Source of the DNA: Gemmatimonadales bacterium | Lineage (GTDB): Bacteria > Gemmatimonadota > Gemmatimonadetes > Gemmatimonadales > GWC2-71-9 | Assembly: GCA_013003805.1 (NCBI GenBank) | Contig: JABDII010000085.1 | Coordinates: forward strand, 1 to 20,868 | Reading direction: 5' to 3' | Length of the DNA stretch: 20,868 nucleotides | Part shown: in pieces, positions 16,001 through 20,868 of the stretch | Position numbering within the stretch: position 1 is the first letter of the stretch | How the letters are laid out: each line of letters starts with the position of its first letter | Made by a program: the position numbers and the translations under genes | Notes under the pieces: generated by a model | Told to the model about the DNA's origin: nothing | Databases searched by the model: none | Seen by the model: only the letters and a program-made list of their open reading frames with translations

Positions 16001-16026
16001 ATAACATGTTATACAGTAAGTACTTA
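16001..16026. repeat. Tandem palindromes between def and sufR, possible operator
   Basis: ATAACATGTTAT (16001-16012) is a perfect 12-base palindrome, and TAAGTACTTA (16017-16026) a perfect 10-base palindrome four bases later, in an AT-rich island within GC-rich DNA. They lie 31-56 bases upstream of the proposed sufR -35 and between two divergent genes. They are natural candidates for SufR self-regulation or for control of def. No consensus for this lineage is known to me. Confidence 0.45.
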
Positions 16027-16056
16027 AGAATTTACACTAAAAATGCTATATAAAAT

Positions 16057-16085
16057 TTGACAATCAGGGATTCTTCCGGTAGGAT
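16057..16085 (+). promoter_or_regulatory. sufR-sufBCDS promoter, predicting a leaderless mRNA
   Basis: TTGACA (16057-16062) is a perfect -35 and is followed after 17 bases by TAGGAT (16080-16085), four of six matches to the -10 consensus. Transcription starting about seven bases later would begin at or next to the sufR ATG at 16093. This fits the absence of a convincing separate ribosome site. Confidence 0.6.
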
Positions 16086-16092
16086 TGGGGCC

Positions 16093-16800
16093 ATGGCACA
16101 TACTGTTTCGCAGCTCAAGGAGGCGGCCGGCCTCCCTGTTGGGTATCGCGGCCCTCGGGGGTCCATCGTGGTCGAGCTCAAGCGCTCGGCGGGCCTCACT
16201 GCCAAGGAACTGGCGGCCAAGTTGGGGCTCTCGCTCAACGCGATCCGCCACCACATCCGCGAACTCGAGGCCGAGGGCCTGATTGCCTATGACCGGGAGC
16301 AGCGCGGGGTTGGGGCACCCGTCTTCGTGTACCGGCTCTCGCGGGATGGGGAGGCCCTGTTTCCCCGGCGGTATGAGCAGACCCTGACCGAGCTATTGGA
16401 CCACATGGTCGAGCAGGAAGGCCGGGCCGGCGCGGTGCGGCTCCTGGAGCGTCACTTCGACCACCTGCAACGGAAACTGGCCCTTGAGCTCGAGGGAGTG
16501 ACCGGGCCCCGCCGGCTGGAAGTCGTCGCGCAGGTCCTGTCGCAAGAAGGGTTCATGGCGGAGTGGGAAGGCACGGGCGAAAGCGGCACGCTCACCGAGC
16601 ACAATTGTGCCCTCCGCTCGGTGGCGGAGCGCTTTCCCGAGCTGTGTGCCGCGGAGCGGCGGGTACTCGCCGAGGTCCTGGCGGCGGAAGTCGAGCGCCG
16701 AGCCCACGTGTTGGGCGGATGCGCGTCCTGTGAGTATCACGTGCAGTTCACCCCGATGCCCCAAGCGATGGGGCGCCCGACGGAGAACACCAAGCAATGA
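16093..16800 (+). CDS. sufR: SufR-type Fe-S sensing transcriptional regulator
   Basis: A 235-aa regulator with an N-terminal winged helix-turn-helix (about residues 24-82; GLTAKELAAKLGLSLNAIRHHI at 34-55) and a C-terminal cysteine cluster C172, C185, C210 and C213 (C-x12-C-x24-C-x2-C). The stretch FPELC-AAERRVLAEVL-AAEVERRAHVLGGCASC matches the SufR ligand region. SufR proteins bind an Fe-S cluster and repress suf operons when clusters are sufficient. All four candidate ligand cysteines are present. I chose ATG 16093 over an in-frame TTG at 16057, which coincides with the -35. Its TGA overlaps the sufB ATG by 4 bases, so regulator and machinery are coupled. Palindromes upstream are candidate operators. 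Confidence 0.88.
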   Translation: MAHTVSQLKEAAGLPVGYRGPRGSIVVELKRSAGLTAKELAAKLGLSLNAIRHHIRELEAEGLIAYDREQRGVGAPVFVYRLSRDGEALFPRRYEQTLTELLDHMVEQEGRAGAVRLLERHFDHLQRKLALELEGVTGPRRLEVVAQVLSQEGFMAEWEGTGESGTLTEHNCALRSVAERFPELCAAERRVLAEVLAAEVERRAHVLGGCASCEYHVQFTPMPQAMGRPTENTKQ

Positions 16801-18233
16801 GCGGATCGGTCGAATCACTGGTTCAGAGCCACTATAAATACGGCTTCACAACGGATATCGAATCCGACGTCGTGCCTCGGGGGCTGACCGAGGACACGAT
16901 CCGGCTGATCTCTGCCAAGAAGCAGGAGCCCGAGTTCCTCTTGGCGTGGCGGCTCAAGGCGTATCGCGGCTGGCTCAAGATGACGGAGCCGCACTGGCCC
17001 AACGTCACGTACCCGCCGATCGACTACCAGGACATGATCTACTACGCGGCCCCGAAGACCGCGAAGCCGCTGGGCAGTCTCGACGAGGTCGACCCTAAGC
17101 TGCTCGAGACTTACGAGAAGCTCGGGATCCCCCTTTCCGAGCAAAAGCGCCTTTCGGGAGTCGCGGTCGATGCCATCTTCGACAGCGTGTCGGTGGCGAC
17201 GACCTATCGGGAGTCGTTGGCGAAGGAAGGCATCATCTTCTGTTCGTTCTCCGAAGCCGTGAAAGAACACCCCGAGTTAGTGGAGCAGTATCTGGGGTCG
17301 GTGGTTCCTCCCACCGACAACTTCTTTGCGGCCCTCAACGCAGCCGTCTTCAGTGATGGGTCCTTCGTGTTTGTTCCCAAGGGCGTAACCTGCCCCATGG
17401 AGCTCTCAACCTACTTCCGCATCAACACCGCGGACACCGGTCAATTCGAGCGGACCCTGATCATCGCGGAGGAAGGCGCCTCGGTCAGCTACCTCGAAGG
17501 GTGCACGGCTCCTATGCGTGACACCAACCAGCTGCATGCCGCCGTGGTTGAGCTCGTGGCATTGGATGATGCCACCATCAAGTACTCGACCGTGCAGAAC
17601 TGGTATGCTGGAGACGAGCATGGCGTCGGCGGTATTTACAACTTCGTCACGAAGCGGGGGAAGTGCGCCGGGCGCAACTCTCGGATCACCTGGACGCAGG
17701 TCGAGACTGGGTCTGCGATTACCTGGAAGTACCCCAGTGTCCTGCTCCAAGGGGACAATTCGATTGGGGAGTTCTACTCCGTGGCGGTGGCCAACGGGCG
17801 CCAGCAGGCCGATACCGGCACCAAGATGATCCACCTCGGCCGGAACACGCGCAGCACGATCATTTCGAAGGGCATCTCGGCCGGGCACGGGAACAACAGT
17901 TATCGAGGTCTGGTGAAGGTGTTGCCGAAGGCCGACGGCGCCCGCAACTACACCCAGTGCGATTCGATGTTGATCGGGAACGAGTGCGGGGCGCACACCT
18001 TCCCGTACATCGATGTGCAGAACAACACTGCCGCGGTGGAACACGAGGCCTCGACGGCGAAGATCGGCGAGGATCAGATTTTCTATTGTCATCAACGGGG
18101 CCTCGACACCGAAGATGCGATCTCGATGATCGTCAACGGGTTTTGTAAGGACGTCTTTCAGACCCTGCCCATGGAATTCGCCGTCGAGGCGCAGAAGCTT
18201 CTCGGCATCAGTCTCGAAGGGAGCGTGGGGTAG
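16797..18233 (+). CDS. sufB: SufB, Fe-S cluster assembly scaffold subunit
   Basis: A 478-aa core subunit of the SufBC2D scaffold on which new Fe-S clusters are built in the cytoplasm. Landmarks are GVTCPMELSTYFRIN at 196-210, SYLEGCTAP with C236 (the position of the sulfur-accepting cysteine in E. coli), the beta-helix SRITWTQVETGSAITWKYPS at 295-314, and TQCDSMLIGNECGAH at 386-400 with C388. EHEAS at 415-419 supplies the acidic residues implicated in nascent-cluster assembly. Length and ends match the family. The ATG overlaps the sufR stop (ATGA), and the sufC start follows 56 bases after its TAG. No abnormality is seen. Confidence 0.97.
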   Translation: MSGSVESLVQSHYKYGFTTDIESDVVPRGLTEDTIRLISAKKQEPEFLLAWRLKAYRGWLKMTEPHWPNVTYPPIDYQDMIYYAAPKTAKPLGSLDEVDPKLLETYEKLGIPLSEQKRLSGVAVDAIFDSVSVATTYRESLAKEGIIFCSFSEAVKEHPELVEQYLGSVVPPTDNFFAALNAAVFSDGSFVFVPKGVTCPMELSTYFRINTADTGQFERTLIIAEEGASVSYLEGCTAPMRDTNQLHAAVVELVALDDATIKYSTVQNWYAGDEHGVGGIYNFVTKRGKCAGRNSRITWTQVETGSAITWKYPSVLLQGDNSIGEFYSVAVANGRQQADTGTKMIHLGRNTRSTIISKGISAGHGNNSYRGLVKVLPKADGARNYTQCDSMLIGNECGAHTFPYIDVQNNTAAVEHEASTAKIGEDQIFYCHQRGLDTEDAISMIVNGFCKDVFQTLPMEFAVEAQKLLGISLEGSVG

Positions 18234-18289
18234 GCCAATTGTGGCCGTGCGCCGCCTCTCTCCATGCCTAACCGGTGAGGAACACCAGA

Positions 18290-19039
18290 GTGCTCGAAAT
18301 CAAGAATCTGCATGCGAAGGCAGAGGACAATCTCATTCTCAAGGGCATCGACCTGACGGTGCACGCCGGCGAGATCCACGCGGTGATGGGTCCCAATGGG
18401 TCCGGGAAGAGCACGCTGGCTCAGGTGCTGGCGGGGCACCCGGCGTACGAGGTCACGGAGGGCTCGATCCTCTTCGAGGGCCAAGACCTGCTCGAGTCGG
18501 AACCGGATGCGCGCGCTGCGGCAGGGATCTTCCTGGCCTTTCAATACCCAGTTGAGATCCCCGGGGTTTCCAACGCGTACTTTCTCCGGGCGGCATACAA
18601 TGAGAAGCGGAAGCGACAAGGGCTCGATGAGATCGACCCAATCGACTTCATGGACCTCATGGAGGAGAAGTTGTCGCTGGTCAATTGGAGCTCGGATATC
18701 CTGAGTCGTGCGGTCAACGCCGGGTTTTCTGGTGGAGAGAAGAAACGCAACGAAATCCTCCAGATGGCAGTGCTCGAGCCCAAACTGGCGGTGCTGGATG
18801 AAACCGACTCTGGATTGGACATTGATGCGTTGAGAATCGTCGCGGAGGGCGTGAATAGCCTCCGCCGCCCGGACAACGCGACAATCGTCGTCACCCACTA
18901 CCAGCGGCTGCTGAACTACATCGTCCCGGACTACGTGCACGTGTTGTTTGGTGGGCGGATCGTGAAATCGGGTGGGAAGGAACTCGCGCTCGAGCTCGAG
19001 GAGCGGGGGTACGACTGGGTCCACGAGGTCGCGGCGTGA
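18290..19039 (+). CDS. sufC: SufC, Fe-S assembly ABC-type ATPase
   Basis: A 249-aa soluble ATPase that drives conformational change in SufBCD. Walker A is GPNGSGKST at 34-42, the Q-loop region AFQYPVEIPGVSN at 83-95, the signature FSGGEKKRNE at 146-155, Walker B LAVLDETDSGLD at 166-177, and the switch histidine is H203. Two in-frame GTG codons compete. I prefer 18290 because TGAGGA lies eight bases upstream and the product then begins LEIKNLHA exactly like known SufC; 18275 would add five residues. Its TGA overlaps the sufD GTG by 4 bases. ETD replaces the ESD common in enterobacterial SufC, a conservative change. Confidence 0.96.
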   Translation: MLEIKNLHAKAEDNLILKGIDLTVHAGEIHAVMGPNGSGKSTLAQVLAGHPAYEVTEGSILFEGQDLLESEPDARAAAGIFLAFQYPVEIPGVSNAYFLRAAYNEKRKRQGLDEIDPIDFMDLMEEKLSLVNWSSDILSRAVNAGFSGGEKKRNEILQMAVLEPKLAVLDETDSGLDIDALRIVAEGVNSLRRPDNATIVVTHYQRLLNYIVPDYVHVLFGGRIVKSGGKELALELEERGYDWVHEVAA

Positions 19040-20355
19040 CACTCGACACCTATCGCCACGCGTTCCAGCGCTTCACGGAGAACGGCGGGGGCTCCCCGTC
19101 CTGGATTCGGCCGCTCCGCGAAGCCGGGCTCGATCGCTTCGTGCGTGCGGGGTTCCCGACACGGAAGAACGAGGACTGGCGCTTCACGAACCTGCAGCCG
19201 ATTGCGACCGGCGAGTTCCGCTTGCTGGACCCGCCCGAGGCACTGCCGGGGCTCGATGCTCTCCGCCCGTATCTCTTCGGGCACGAGGACTGGCCCCGTA
19301 TGGTGTTTGTGAATGGCCGATTTGTGCGGGCACTCTCGCGTCTTGATGGCATCCCGTCCTCTGTGCAGCTGCTGAGCCTCCGGGAGGCGCTTGATTCCCA
19401 GCGGGAAGTGGTTGAAGCCCATCTCGCCAAAGTGGCGGTCAACGCGCCGAGCGCGTTCACAGACCTCAACACGGCGTTCATGGCGGACGGGGCACTGCTG
19501 GTCCTGCCAGCGGATGCCGTGCTCGAACACCCGGTCCACTTGGTTTTCGTTACGGCACCCGGCGCCGCCGACGGGGCGACCCATCCCCGCACCCTGATCG
19601 TCGCGGGGCGTCATGCCCAGGCCACGGTGGTGGAGAGCTATGTCTCACTGGCGGAGCAGCGCTACCTCACCAACACGGTCTCGGAGATCTTCTTGGAGGA
19701 AGGGGCCCGCGTCAATCACTGCAAGGTGCAGTTGGAGAGCGAGGCGGCCTATCACGTTGGGACAATCGAGGCGTGGCAGGGCCGGAGCAGCCACTTCGAG
19801 TCGTTCTCGTTCGCCATGGGGGGCGCGTTGTCTCGCACCAACGTGTACACGGTGCTCGACGGTGAGGGGTCACATGTTCAACTGGACGGGCTCTACGTCG
19901 GTCACGGGGTTCAACATCTCGACCACCAGACCCGGATCGAACACGCCAAGCCAGGTTGCACTAGCCGCGAGATTTACAAGGGCATGCTCGACGATCGCTC
20001 TCACGCCGTGTTCAACGGCAAGGTGTACGTACGGGCGGAAGCCCAGCAGACCGACGGGAAGCAGACCAACAGAAACCTCTTGCTCTCCGAGACGGCCAAG
20101 GTCGATACCAAGCCGCAGCTCGAAATCTTCGCCGACGATGTCAAGTGTACCCACGGCGCGACGGTGGGTCAGCTGGACGAGTTAGCCCTGTTCTATTGCC
20201 AGACGCGCGGGATCCCCCTGTCCGATGCGCGCACGATGGTGACCTACGCCTTCGCCGCCGATGTGATCGAGGAAATCCAGACGCGGCCAGTAGCGGAGCA
20301 CCTCGAAGCACTTGTCCGGGAGCGGTTGGAGCGGGGCAGCGCACGCGCCGAATGA
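19036..20355 (+). CDS. sufD: SufD, Fe-S cluster assembly subunit
   Basis: A 439-aa partner of SufB in the scaffold. The N-terminal region carries RKNEDWRFTNL (43-53), the usual SufD signature, followed by the beta-helix core. The C-terminal segment KVDTKPQLEIFADDVKCTHGAT (355-376) is diagnostic. H373 aligns with E. coli SufD H360, which acts at the SufB-SufD interface during cluster formation. Start and end are fixed by 4-base overlaps, GTGA with sufC and ATGA with sufS, showing tight translational coupling. Length is close to the family norm and no key residue is missing. Confidence 0.96.
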   Translation: MTLDTYRHAFQRFTENGGGSPSWIRPLREAGLDRFVRAGFPTRKNEDWRFTNLQPIATGEFRLLDPPEALPGLDALRPYLFGHEDWPRMVFVNGRFVRALSRLDGIPSSVQLLSLREALDSQREVVEAHLAKVAVNAPSAFTDLNTAFMADGALLVLPADAVLEHPVHLVFVTAPGAADGATHPRTLIVAGRHAQATVVESYVSLAEQRYLTNTVSEIFLEEGARVNHCKVQLESEAAYHVGTIEAWQGRSSHFESFSFAMGGALSRTNVYTVLDGEGSHVQLDGLYVGHGVQHLDHQTRIEHAKPGCTSREIYKGMLDDRSHAVFNGKVYVRAEAQQTDGKQTNRNLLLSETAKVDTKPQLEIFADDVKCTHGATVGQLDELALFYCQTRGIPLSDARTMVTYAFAADVIEEIQTRPVAEHLEALVRERLERGSARAE

Positions 20356-20868
20356 CCATGGCGTCCGAACCCTTGGTTTCAACCCCGGCGCCCGGAATGC
20401 GAATCCACTTCGATCCGGCGCGCGTCCGCCAGGACTTTCCAATACTCGCCGAGAGTCCCTACGGGATGCCCTTGGCCTATCTCGATAACGCAGCGAGCAG
20501 CCAGAAACCTCGGGTGGTGATCGACGCCATGACGGCGTACTACGAGTCTAGCCACGCGAACGTTCACCGCGGGCTCCACTATCTGAGCGAACGGGCCACG
20601 TCGGCTTATGATGCCGCGCGTGAGAGAGTGCGCAGTTTCATGAACGCAGCCGAGGCCCGGGAGATCATCTTCGTTCGGGGCACCACTGAGGGGATCAACC
20701 TGGTGGCCCAGAGCTACGGACGATCGGTCGCTGGCCCGGGGGACGAGATACTGATCACGGAAATGGAACACCACTCGAACATCGTGCCCTGGCAAATGGT
20801 ATGTGCACAGACGGGCGCGACACTTCGGGTGGTCCCGATGACCGACGACGGGGAACTAGACCTGGATG
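20352..20868 (+). CDS. sufS: SufS cysteine desulfurase, cut by window edge
   Basis: Group II PLP-dependent cysteine desulfurase that takes sulfur from cysteine for SufBCD. Only the first 172 codons are in the window (the family is about 400-415 aa), so the PLP lysine and active cysteine are not visible. Present are YLDNAASSQKP (43-53), HANVHRGLHYLSERAT (68-83), FVRGTTEGINLVA (107-119) and EMEHHSNIVPWQ (137-148), whose histidine stacks on PLP. These distinguish it from IscS. The ATG at 20352 overlaps the sufD stop (ATGA). It adds about 15 residues before MRIHFDPARVRQDFPIL, where many homologues start, so ATG 20397 is an alternative. It continues past the right edge. Confidence 0.95.
   Translation, partial: MTMASEPLVSTPAPGMRIHFDPARVRQDFPILAESPYGMPLAYLDNAASSQKPRVVIDAMTAYYESSHANVHRGLHYLSERATSAYDAARERVRSFMNAAEAREIIFVRGTTEGINLVAQSYGRSVAGPGDEILITEMEHHSNIVPWQMVCAQTGATLRVVPMTDDGELDLD

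Noticed and set aside
18264..18278. Four-codon mini-frame just before sufC
   Set aside because: It could be read as a leader peptide, but no ribosome site or repeated codon was seen and such frames are common by chance.
18158..19042. 294-codon minus-strand open frame opposite sufC
   Set aside because: The opposite strand is unambiguous sufC; this is a shadow frame.

Overview
This is a GC-rich, gene-dense bacterial chromosome segment with many GTG starts and 4-base stop/start overlaps. A GWxTD-domain lipoprotein, a stand-alone Ser/Thr kinase, a SufR-led suf operon and a 7Fe ferredoxin together suggest a Gemmatimonadota-like or related soil/sediment bacterium. That placement is inference from gene content; no rRNA or other marker is present to settle it. 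The window is almost entirely housekeeping and metabolic genes. I saw no CRISPR array, transposase, integrase, phage gene, toxin-antitoxin pair, rRNA or tRNA.

Layout. (1) 1-1437, minus strand: a soluble Ser/Thr protein kinase overlapping pyrE, which is cut by the left edge. (2) 1596-8597, plus strand: GWxTD lipoprotein, polA, a matrixin-like secreted zinc protease, a secreted beta-lactamase-fold serine hydrolase, a DCC-family (DUF393) thiol protein overlapping it by 7 bases, and a SufT/MIP18-like Fe-S assembly protein. (3) 8624-10127, minus strand: RNase D, an AT-rich spacer holding an inverted repeat, and a 56-aa orphan gene. (4) 10214-11044, plus strand: an alpha/beta hydrolase, convergent with (5) 11221-15905, minus strand: ferredoxin fdxA, a TSUP-family membrane permease that appears to start at CTG, phosphoenolpyruvate carboxylase, and a divergent peptide deformylase. 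(6) 16093 to the right edge, plus strand: sufR-sufB-sufC-sufD-sufS, with sufS cut by the edge.

Functional picture. The right part is a self-regulated Fe-S cluster assembly operon. SufR should sense Fe-S status, SufS mobilises sulfur from cysteine, and SufBCD is the scaffold. The SufT-like protein at 8298 and the ferredoxin at 11221 belong to the same physiology but lie elsewhere. The strongest regulatory reading is upstream of sufR: palindromes, then a perfect TTGACA -35 and a TAGGAT -10 placed so that transcription would begin at about the sufR ATG, i.e. a leaderless mRNA. Other points worth attention are a DNA polymerase I whose proofreading residues are replaced, a deformylase with altered motifs 1 and 2, and the kinase-pyrE coupling. 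I found no convincing wholly new multi-gene system.
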